The position numbers and the translations under genes are program-made. A stretch of DNA of 64,000 bases from Barrientosiimonas humi (lineage in GTDB: Bacteria > Actinomycetota > Actinomycetes > Actinomycetales > Dermatophilaceae), in NCBI RefSeq assembly GCF_006716095.1, contig NZ_VFOK01000001.1, positions 3,317,375-3,381,374 of the forward strand, written 5' to 3'. How positions within the stretch are numbered: the stretch's first letter is position 1; the number at the start of each line of letters is the position of its first letter. Positions 54,229 to 62,550 of the stretch are shown here, piece by piece. Under the pieces are notes generated by a model that was not told where the DNA came from, ran no database searches, and was given only the letters and a program-made list of their open reading frames with translations.

Positions 54229-54273
54229 AACCACGACGGCGGCACAGAAAAGATCTGTGCCGCCGTCGTGGTT
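54229..54273 (+). terminator. Perfect 20-bp-arm hairpin, copy A (loop AAAGA)
   Basis: Arms at 54229-54248 and 54254-54273 are fully complementary around AAAGA, 50 bp after the permease stop. It begins AACCACGACGGCGG and probably ends transcription of the urate operon. An identical stem with the inverted loop lies at 58620-58664. Confidence 0.85.
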
Positions 54274-54274
54274 A

Positions 54275-54463
54275 CTGTGCCGCCCTCGACGATGCCGGGC
54301 GGGTGAGCCTGCGAGCCCGGCCGGAGGAGGAGAGGCGGCCAAACGGTATTCCTGTGCCGCCCTCGACGATGCCGGGCGAGTGAGCCTGCGAGCCCGGCCG
54401 GAGGAGGAGAGGCGGCCAACGGGCGTTCCTGTGCCGCCGTCGACGATGCCGGGCGGGTGAGCC
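54275..54463. repeat. 77-bp-period tandem repeats, block A (2 full, 1 partial)
   Basis: Units start at 54275, 54352 and 54429. Each is a 66-bp conserved core (CTGTGCCGCC...GAGGCGGCC) followed by an 11-bp variable spacer ending in TC. Each core contains GCCGGGC and GCCCGGC arms that can form a hairpin. With the hairpin before and the riboswitch after, this fills the 425-bp gap 54180-54604, which holds no gene I can support. Confidence 0.85.
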
Positions 54464-54507
54464 CTGGGGGTGGGCCGGGCAGCCGGGCGCGGGCGTAGCA
54501 TCGGTCG

Positions 54508-54604
54508 CACCACACGGGAGCCCGAGCACGGGCTGAGATCAGGCTGACGCTGCCGAGACCGTCGAACCTGTCCGGGTCATGCCGGCGTAGGAAGTAGGGG
54601 TCCG
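54508..54604 (+). promoter_or_regulatory. TPP riboswitch (THI element) facing thiE 3' end and thiOSGF
   Basis: CTGAGA lies at 54533-54538, and ACCTGTCCGGGTCATGCCGG then CGTAGGAAG at about 54566-54594, in the standard order. A -10-like TAGCAT (54496-54501) precedes it. The element reads on the plus strand, while the next gene, thiE (stop at 54632), is on the minus strand; thiO begins ~670 bp further on. An ATG at 54605 follows AGTAGGGG but opens only the antisense frame of thiE. Confidence 0.93.
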
Positions 54605-54631
54605 ATGAGCATCGTCCCGGGCGCGCCCGCG

Positions 54632-55276
54632 TCAGGGCAGAGCGGGCAGCCGGTCGCGCAGCCGGCGCGCCGCCTCGGCCGGGTCGTCGGCCTCGGTGAT
54701 CGCGCGCACCACGACGACCCGGCTGGCGCCTGCCGCGACGACCGCGTCGACGGTGTCGTGGTCGATCCCGCCGATCGCGAACCACGGGCGGCTCGCCCCA
54801 CTGACCCGGTCGGCCTCGGCAGCGGCGCGCACGAGCTCCAGGCCGGCGGGCGTACGTCCGGGCTTGGTGGGCGTGGCCCACACCGGTCCCACGCAGAAGT
54901 AGCCCAGACCGGCCTCGGCGCGGGCGGCGGCCAGCTGCGCTTGGTCGTGGGTGGACAGGCCGAGCGCGACGGCGTCGCCGACAATGCGGCGCGCCTGCGG
55001 GCGCGGGAGGTCGCCCTGGCCGAGGTGCAGCACGGGCGCGGCGGAAGCCGCGGCGACGTCGGCCCGGTCGTTGACCGCCCACAGTCGGCCGTGCCGCTCG
55101 GCGGCCGCGCGCAGGGTGGCAAGCAGCTCGAGCTCCTCGGCCGCCTCGATGGTCTTGTCGCGCAGCTGGACGATGTCGACCCCGCCGGCGTAGGCCGCGT
55201 CGACGAAGGCGGCGAAGTCCCCACGGTCGCGGCGGGCGTCGGTGCAGACGTACAGCTGGGCGCGGGAGAGGTGCAC
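54632..55276 (-). CDS. thiE: Thiamin-phosphate synthase
   Basis: This 214-residue TIM barrel couples HMP-diphosphate with carboxythiazole phosphate. Motifs: [99 protein letters not shown] (phosphate loop) and [20 protein letters not shown]. The start is a GTG at 55276 that pairs base-for-base with the thiO GTG, both lying in GTGCAC. It is divergent from thiO with no intergenic space, so its promoter must lie inside thiO. The plus-strand riboswitch transcript would be antisense to all of it. Confidence 0.94.
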   Translation of the reverse strand: MHLSRAQLYVCTDARRDRGDFAAFVDAAYAGGVDIVQLRDKTIEAAEELELLATLRAAAERHGRLWAVNDRADVAAASAAPVLHLGQGDLPRPQARRIVGDAVALGLSTHDQAQLAAARAEAGLGYFCVGPVWATPTKPGRTPAGLELVRAAAEADRVSGASRPWFAIGGIDHDTVDAVVAAGASRVVVVRAITEADDPAEAARRLRDRLPALP

Positions 55277-56392
55277 CCGGCGAGCGTAGGCGCGCGGTGC
55301 GACGTGGTCGTCGTCGGCGGGGGCGTGGTCGGGCTCGCGATCGCGTGGGAGCTGGTGCGGTCGGGTCGGGACGTGCGTCTGGTCGACCCCGAGCCTGCGT
55401 CCGGGGCGACCCACGCCGCGGCCGGGATGATCGCGCCGATCAGTGAGCAGCGGCTCACCGAGCCGGCGCTGCACGCGGCGGCCGAGGCGTCGGCAGCGGC
55501 CTACCCCGCCTTCCTCGACGGGGTGCCGGGTGGCGGTGGGTGCGGGTTCGAGGGCGTCGACACGTTGCTCCTCGCGGTCGACGACGCCGACCGGCGAGCG
55601 CTCGACGACATCGCCGCCCGGCACCCGGGGGAGGTGGAGCAGGTGGGCCTGCGCGAGGCGCGCCGGCTCGAACCGCTGCTCGGTCCGCGGGTGGTGGCCG
55701 CGAGGCGCGTGCAGGAGCACCGCGTCGACCCGCGGGCGCTCGCGGCCGCGCTGCAGGGCGCGCTCGCGGATCGCGTGGTCCGGGCCCGGGTGGTCGGTCT
55801 GCTGCCCGCCGACGCCGACGCTGACGCCGGCGCCGTCACCGGGGTGCGGCTCGCGGACGGCACGACGATCTGCGCGGACGAGGTCGTGGTCGCGAGCGGT
55901 CTCGGGGCGGCCGACCTGCCGGGGATGCCGTTCGCCCCGCCGCTGCGGCCCGTGCACGGTGACATCCTGCGACTCGAGGCACCCGCCGGGCTCCGGCCTT
56001 TCCTGACCCGCACCGTGCGCGCGCACGTGCGCGGCTCCAGGGTCTACCTCGTGCCGCGCCTCGACGGCACGGTGGTGATCGGCGCGACGCAGCGCGAGCA
56101 CGGCGGCGCCGGGGTGTCGGCGGGCGGGGTCTACGAGCTGCTGCGCGACGCCGTGGCCGTGATCCCTGCCGTGGCCGAGCTGACCCTGCTCGAGACCACG
56201 GCCCGCCCGCGTCCGGTCACCCCGGACAACGCCCCGCTGCTCGGCCGCGCGGCGCCCGGGCTGCTCGTCGCGACCGGCTTCGGCCGGCACGGCGTGATGC
56301 TCGCACCGCTGGCCGCCCAGGCGGTCGCCCAGCTGGCCGAGGGCCGTACGCCATCCCTCGCCGACCCGTTCCGTCCCGATCGCTTCTCCTGA
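55271..56392 (+). CDS. thiO: Glycine oxidase
   Basis: This 373-residue flavoenzyme oxidises glycine to the imine used for thiazole formation. The FAD-binding fold is [20 protein letters not shown] near the start, then [18 protein letters not shown], and near the C-terminus [40 protein letters not shown] then [13 protein letters not shown]. Start choice: a GTG at 55271 (GGGAG close upstream) or at 55304, which would leave MVVVGGG and is a little short. The frame is open back to the ATG after the riboswitch at 54605, but those residues are the antisense image of thiE. Confidence 0.93.
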   Translation: MHPASVGARCDVVVVGGGVVGLAIAWELVRSGRDVRLVDPEPASGATHAAAGMIAPISEQRLTEPALHAAAEASAAAYPAFLDGVPGGGGCGFEGVDTLLLAVDDADRRALDDIAARHPGEVEQVGLREARRLEPLLGPRVVAARRVQEHRVDPRALAAALQGALADRVVRARVVGLLPADADADAGAVTGVRLADGTTICADEVVVASGLGAADLPGMPFAPPLRPVHGDILRLEAPAGLRPFLTRTVRAHVRGSRVYLVPRLDGTVVIGATQREHGGAGVSAGGVYELLRDAVAVIPAVAELTLLETTARPRPVTPDNAPLLGRAAPGLLVATGFGRHGVMLAPLAAQAVAQLAEGRTPSLADPFRPDRFS

Positions 56393-56416
56393 AGACCCCG
56401 CCCCCTTGGAGGTTCC

Positions 56417-58549
<2,133 letters not shown>

Positions 58550-58619
58550 CCAGGGTCAGCCGCCGGGAGAGCCGGCGAGGGCGTACGGCACCCGGCGGAG
58601 CCGACGACGGCGGCCCACA

Positions 58620-58664
58620 AACCACGACGGCGGCACAGATCTTTTCTGTGCCGCCGTCGTGGTT
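58620..58664 (+). terminator. Perfect 20-bp-arm hairpin, copy B (loop TCTTT)
   Basis: Arms at 58620-58639 and 58645-58664 equal those of copy A at 54229-54273, but the five-base loop is TCTTT, the reverse complement of AAAGA. It lies 70 bp after the thiF stop. The 19 bp upstream (58601-58619) match copy A as well. Confidence 0.85.
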
Positions 58665-58665
58665 C

Positions 58666-58768
58666 CTGTGCCGCCGTCGACGATGCCGGGCGGGTGAGCC
58701 TGCGAGCCCGGCCGGAGGAGGAGAGGCGGCCGAAGGATGCTCCCTTGCCGCCCTCGACGATGCCGGGG
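58666..58768. repeat. 77-bp-period tandem repeats, block B (1 full, 1 partial)
   Basis: A full 66-bp core starts at 58666 and a truncated second unit at 58743, again 77 bp apart. The sequence is nearly identical to block A. The 293-bp gap 58550-58842 contains this block, hairpin copy B and the terminator at 58787, and no gene. Confidence 0.85.
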
Positions 58769-58786
58769 CCGGGGCCTGCGTAAGGA

Positions 58787-58824
58787 CCGCCCCTGGTCCG
58801 AAGGGGGAGGGGGACCAGGGGCGG
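58787..58824. terminator. Bidirectional terminator between thiF and ridA
   Basis: Perfect 13-bp arms at 58787-58799 and 58812-58824 surround a 12-nt purine-rich loop, just past the end of the convergent ridA gene. Confidence 0.8.
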
Positions 58825-58842
58825 GGCACGGGGGTCAGGGCT

Positions 58843-59247
58843 TCAGTCGGTGGCGGCCAGGGCGTCGATCTCGACGAGCATGACCTCGTGCGGGAGGCCG
58901 ACGAAAACCGTGGTGCGGCACGGGAGCGTGGCGCCGCTCGGGACGTGCTGCTCGATGAACTCGCCGTAAGCCTCGTTCATCGCGGCGAAGTCCTCGCGCT
59001 TGGTGAGGTAGACCCGGAACATCAGCACGTCGGCGACGGACGCTCCGCCCGCCTCCAGGATCGCCTGCACGTTCTGCAGGGTGCGCAGCGTCTGCGCGCG
59101 CACGTCTCCCTCGGCGATGTAGGTGTTGGTGGCCGGGTCCATCGGGCCCTGGCCGGAGACCTGCAGCAGGTTGCCGCGCCGCACCCCCTGGCTGAACGTG
59201 TGGGCGGGGGCGGGGGCGGCGTCGGTCTGCACGCGGGTGGCGGTCAT
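58843..59247 (-). CDS. RidA (YjgF/YER057c/UK114) family enamine/imine deaminase
   Basis: This 134-residue trimeric-fold protein has the Rid signature: FSQGVRRGNLLQVSGQGPMD, RTLQNVQAILEAGGASVADV, FRVYLTKREDFAAMNEAYGE and the active-site Arg in LPCRTTVFVGLPHEVMLVEI (Arg near residue 107). RidA proteins hydrolyse reactive enamines/imines released by PLP-dependent deaminases. In this locus the amino acid deaminase at 61263 is an obvious source. It is the last gene of the kinase-iclR-ridA unit. Confidence 0.93.
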   Translation of the reverse strand: MTATRVQTDAAPAPAHTFSQGVRRGNLLQVSGQGPMDPATNTYIAEGDVRAQTLRTLQNVQAILEAGGASVADVLMFRVYLTKREDFAAMNEAYGEFIEQHVPSGATLPCRTTVFVGLPHEVMLVEIDALAATD

Positions 59248-59311
59248 CGGTGGTCGGCTCCTTCGCTGTCGTGGCCGGACGGTCCGGCCTGGTCGGGGTG
59301 GGTCGGGTGGT

Positions 59312-60064
59312 TCAGGACTCGGGTGGTCGATATCCGCAGTCGACCGAGATCGCGGTGCAGGTCGCGCCCAGGGGGTCGAGCAGCCCGAGCAGCTCCTCGT
59401 ACGGCAGCACCACGTCGGGCACCGACACCGAGACCGCGCCGAGCACCCGCCCGGACTGGCCGCGCACCGGCATCGCGATGCAGTTGATCGAGGGCTCGTT
59501 CTCCTCGCGGTCGGTCGCCCAACCGCGCTCGCGCACCTCGCGCACCTCGCGGAGGAAAACCCCGGGGTCGGTGATGGTGTTGGGCGTCCGGCGTACGAAA
59601 TCGATCCGGTCGACCTCGAGCTCCAGCTGGTCGTCCGGCAGGTCGGCCAGGATCACCTTGGCGACTCCGGTCGAGTTCAGGTTGGCCGCCGTGCCCACCC
59701 GGGAGAACATCCGGATCTGGTCGCGCGACTCCAGCTTCTCGATGTAGACGACGTTGGATCCCTCGCGCTCGGCGAGGTGGGTGGTGCGACCGTACTCCCG
59801 GTTGAACGAGGTCAGGTGCGGCGAGGCGATAACGCGCAGCGTGCGCTGCTCGGCCGCTGCCGCGGCGAGCTCGAGCAGCCGGGCGCCGAGGTGATAGCGG
59901 TGCTGTTCGTCGCGATAGGTGAAGTGCTCCTCGGTCAGCGGCCTCAGCAGGCGCAGCACCGTCGTCTTGTGCACGCCCAGCTGGCCGGCGAGGTCGTCGA
60001 GGCTGGCCGGCTCGTCGCCGAGCAGGGTGAGGATGTGCAGCGCACGCTGCAGGCTCTGGCTCAT
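59312..60064 (-). CDS. IclR-family regulator of the D-amino-acid locus
   Basis: This 250-residue protein has an N-terminal winged helix SQSLQRALHILTLLGDEPAS with LDDLAGQLGVHKTTVLRLLR, and an effector domain RTTHLAEREGSNVVYIEKLE, NLNSTGVAKVILADLPDDQL, GWATDREENEPSINCIAMPV. The frame upstream to 60298 lies antisense within the kinase region and is rejected. It is 13 bp downstream of the kinase gene stop. It is distinct from the AllR-like regulator at 49930 in its recognition helix; its likely operator is the TTGC-N-GCAA pair at 61175-61210. Confidence 0.92.
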   Translation of the reverse strand: MSQSLQRALHILTLLGDEPASLDDLAGQLGVHKTTVLRLLRPLTEEHFTYRDEQHRYHLGARLLELAAAAAEQRTLRVIASPHLTSFNREYGRTTHLAEREGSNVVYIEKLESRDQIRMFSRVGTAANLNSTGVAKVILADLPDDQLELEVDRIDFVRRTPNTITDPGVFLREVREVRERGWATDREENEPSINCIAMPVRGQSGRVLGAVSVSVPDVVLPYEELLGLLDPLGATCTAISVDCGYRPPES

Positions 60065-60077
60065 CGCACGCTCCTTG

Positions 60078-61088
60078 TCAGCCGACCGGCTCGAGCACGT
60101 CGGCGCCGGTGAACCGTATCCCGGCCCACTGCTCGTGGTCGGCGGCCAGCAACCGGCGTACGACGTCGGCGCGAGCGCGGGCGAAGTCGCCGTGCACGGT
60201 GAGGGTCGCGGCGGCGCCGATGTGCCCGCGGCGCAGGCAGGTCTGCAGGTGTTCGCCCGCGAGCCAGCCGTGGAGGAAGCCGGCGGCGAACGAGTCACCG
60301 GCGCCCACCGCCTCGACCACCTCGACGCGCAGCGCGGGCACCTCGGTCTGCGTCCCGTCGCGGCCGACGGCGACGGCGCGGCGGTCGGCGTCCTTGATCA
60401 CGAGCAGCTCCGGCTCGGGCAGCAGCGCCCGCAGCCGCGCCGGGTCGCTCTCGCCGAGCACCCGCTCGGCCTCGTCGGCGCCGACGAGCACCAGGTCGGC
60501 CAGACCCGCTAGCCGTACGACCTCGGACGGGTCGCCGCTCGGCCACAGCTTCTCGCGCCAGTTGACGTCGAAGCTCACCTGCCCCGCGACGCCGCGGCGC
60601 TCGCCGACGAGCGCGTCCATCAGCGCGGCGCACTGCGGGGACAGGGCCGGGGTGATGCCGGAGCAGTGCACGAGGCGGGCGCCGCCGAGGAGGTCGCGCA
60701 CGGCGGGGTCGACGAGCAGCTCCGGGCCGGCGGCGGAGAAGGCGGAGCCGGCCCGGCGGTAGTCGGCCACGGTGGACGGCTCCCCCGACGCGTCCGGGGT
60801 GACGACCTTGGTGAAGCGGCCCGTGGGTCGCTGCGGGTCGACGCCCAGCGCCGAGACGTCGACCCCGGCCTGCTCCAGCGCGGTCACGACGTCACGGCCG
60901 GCCGCGTCGGCGCCGACCCGACCGACGTAGCCCACCGGCACCCCCGACCCGGCGAGCCCCACGGCGACATTGGCCTCGGCCCCGCTCAGGCCGGCCTCAC
61001 CGGGGGCGGGCACGAGGTCGAGGCGCTCGGGCGCGACCAGGGCCAACGGCTCGCCGAGGCAGGCGACGGTGGGCTGGGCAGCGCGCAT
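60078..61088 (-). CDS. PfkB-family sugar kinase (2-keto-3-deoxygluconate kinase-like)
   Basis: This 336-residue ribokinase-fold protein has VACLGEPLALVAPERLDLVP at the start, GGAEANVA-like LSGAEANVAVGLAGSGV, VGYVGRVGADAAGRDVVTAL, DVNWREKLWPSGDP, and the catalytic VEAVGAGDSFAAGFLHGWLA (GAGD anion hole and Asp base near residue 255). The substrate is a sugar or sugar acid, with KDG-like kinases the closest in pattern. Its pairing with D-amino-acid enzymes is recurrent in actinobacteria as I recall, but the metabolic reason is unclear. It is divergent from the deaminase. Confidence 0.85.
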   Translation of the reverse strand: MRAAQPTVACLGEPLALVAPERLDLVPAPGEAGLSGAEANVAVGLAGSGVPVGYVGRVGADAAGRDVVTALEQAGVDVSALGVDPQRPTGRFTKVVTPDASGEPSTVADYRRAGSAFSAAGPELLVDPAVRDLLGGARLVHCSGITPALSPQCAALMDALVGERRGVAGQVSFDVNWREKLWPSGDPSEVVRLAGLADLVLVGADEAERVLGESDPARLRALLPEPELLVIKDADRRAVAVGRDGTQTEVPALRVEVVEAVGAGDSFAAGFLHGWLAGEHLQTCLRRGHIGAAATLTVHGDFARARADVVRRLLAADHEQWAGIRFTGADVLEPVG

Positions 61089-61174
61089 GCGCGGGCTCCT
61101 TCCGGGTCATCGGGTGGGTGATCCGAGCGGGATGTGTGCGTTGCCACACCGCCGCGACGATGCTAACGTCAACG

Positions 61175-61210
61175 CTGCTCAATACGCAACATGCGTTGCA
61201 TATTACGCAA
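61175..61210. promoter_or_regulatory. Paired IclR-type operator of the D-amino-acid locus
   Basis: CTGCTCAATACGCAA (61175-61189) and TTGCATATTACGCAA (61196-61210) start 21 bp apart, and the overlap GCAACATGCGTTGC forms a further palindrome. It lies between the divergent kinase (61088) and deaminase (61263). Binding by the IclR protein at 59312 is inferred from location and geometry. Confidence 0.72.
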
Positions 61211-61262
61211 CACAAGCCGTAGAACCCCCAGATCGACCGGCATCCGAGAAGGACGTGATCGC

Positions 61263-62540
61263 GTGCCGCACCAGCTCACCGGCCGCCCCGAGGGCCCGCT
61301 CTCCGCGACGGACAAGGCCCTCCCGCCGCAGGCCGACGGACTCACCGCCGAGCAGTTCTTGGCCACCGCGCCACGCCTGTCCTCGCTCGCGACCCCGCTG
61401 CTCACGTTGTCCGAGCCGGCGATCGCCGCCAATGTCGAGACCCTTGCCGCCTGGTCGAGCGACCACGGCATCGCGCTCTCCCCGCACGGGAAGACCACGA
61501 TGTCTCCGGTCCTGTGGCGCCGGCAGCTGGAGGCGGGCGCGCACTCGATCACCGTGGCCAACTACCCCCAGCTGCGGGTGGCGGTCGCGGCCGGGGTGCG
61601 CTGCATCCAGGTCGCCAACGACCTCGTCGACCCCGCCGCCCTGCGCTGGCTCACCGAGGCTGTCGACACCGACCCCGAGCTGGAGGTCATGGTCTGGGCG
61701 GACAGCCTCGAGTCGGTCGCGGTGCTGCGCGAGCACTTCACCGGCAACCGTCCGCTCACCGTGCTGGCCGAGCTCGGCGGGGCGCACGGCCGCACCGGGG
61801 CGCGCAGCGTCGAGGTCGCCGTCGCCATCGGTCGCGCCCTCGCCGAGGCCGGCAATCTGCGACTCGGCGGGGTCGCCGGCTACGAGGGCGCCCTCGCCCA
61901 CGACCCGACGCCCGAGGCGGTCGCCGCGGTCGACGCCTTCCTGCGCAGGATGGCGGCGACGCACCAGGCGCTGCACGACGCGGGGAGTTACCCCGCCGAC
62001 GGGGAGATCGTGCTCACCGCCGGCGGCAGCGCCTACTTCGACCGGGTCGCCGCAGTGCTCGCGCCCCTGGCGTCCGACCGGGTCCGCGTCGTCATCCGCT
62101 CGGGGGCGTACGTCATCCACGACTCCGGCTTCTACACGGCCATGACGCCTTTCGCCCGCACCGACGACGGCGCGACCTATCACCTCACTCCCGCGATGAC
62201 GGCGTGGGCGCGGGTGGTCTCGCGGCCCGAGCCGGGGCTGGCGCTGCTCGACGTGGGCAAGCGCGACGTGTCCTTCGACGAGGGGATGCCCACGGTGCTC
62301 GGCGTCGCCGCGCAGCTCGGCGCGCCCCGCCGGGAGCTCGAGGGCGCACAGGTCACCGCGGTCAACGACCAGCACGCGTTCGTGCAGCTGCCGGCGGAGG
62401 CCGACCTCGCCGTGGGGGAGGTCGTCGCGCTGGGCCTGTCGCACCCGTGCACCGCACTCGACAAGTGGCGCACCATCCCGGTGCTCGCCGACGACAGCGA
62501 CGACCCGGTGGTCGCCGACCTCCTCACGACCTACTTCTGA
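61263..62540 (+). CDS. Amino acid deaminase (D-serine dehydratase/alanine racemase N-fold)
   Basis: This is a 425-residue PLP enzyme from a GTG behind AGAAGGA; the frame upstream to 61191 crosses the operator and is rejected. The racemase-fold barrel has SSLATPLLTLSEPAIAANVE, the Schiff-base Lys in ALSPHGKTTMSPVLWRRQLE near residue 81, and VAELGGAHGRTGARSVEVAV. The C-terminal DSD domain has GLSHPCTALDKWRT with the His/Cys pair that binds zinc in eukaryotic-type D-serine dehydratases. It would deaminate D-amino acids released by the D-aminoacylase 10 bp downstream. Exact substrate specificity is unknown. Confidence 0.87.
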   Translation: MPHQLTGRPEGPLSATDKALPPQADGLTAEQFLATAPRLSSLATPLLTLSEPAIAANVETLAAWSSDHGIALSPHGKTTMSPVLWRRQLEAGAHSITVANYPQLRVAVAAGVRCIQVANDLVDPAALRWLTEAVDTDPELEVMVWADSLESVAVLREHFTGNRPLTVLAELGGAHGRTGARSVEVAVAIGRALAEAGNLRLGGVAGYEGALAHDPTPEAVAAVDAFLRRMAATHQALHDAGSYPADGEIVLTAGGSAYFDRVAAVLAPLASDRVRVVIRSGAYVIHDSGFYTAMTPFARTDDGATYHLTPAMTAWARVVSRPEPGLALLDVGKRDVSFDEGMPTVLGVAAQLGAPRRELEGAQVTAVNDQHAFVQLPAEADLAVGEVVALGLSHPCTALDKWRTIPVLADDSDDPVVADLLTTYF

Positions 62541-62550
62541 GGGCAGCACG

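Noticed and set aside
54275-54463. 77-bp repeats considered as a CRISPR array
   Set aside because: The conserved part is 66 bp with only 11-bp spacers, the unit number is two to three, and no cas genes are present.
54605-56392. A single 595-codon open frame from the riboswitch ATG through to the end of thiO
   Set aside because: The first ~220 codons are the antisense image of thiE (Arg/Gly/Asp/Val-rich, no recognisable domain). Long open antisense frames are expected in such high-GC DNA. I keep thiE and thiO as separate genes.
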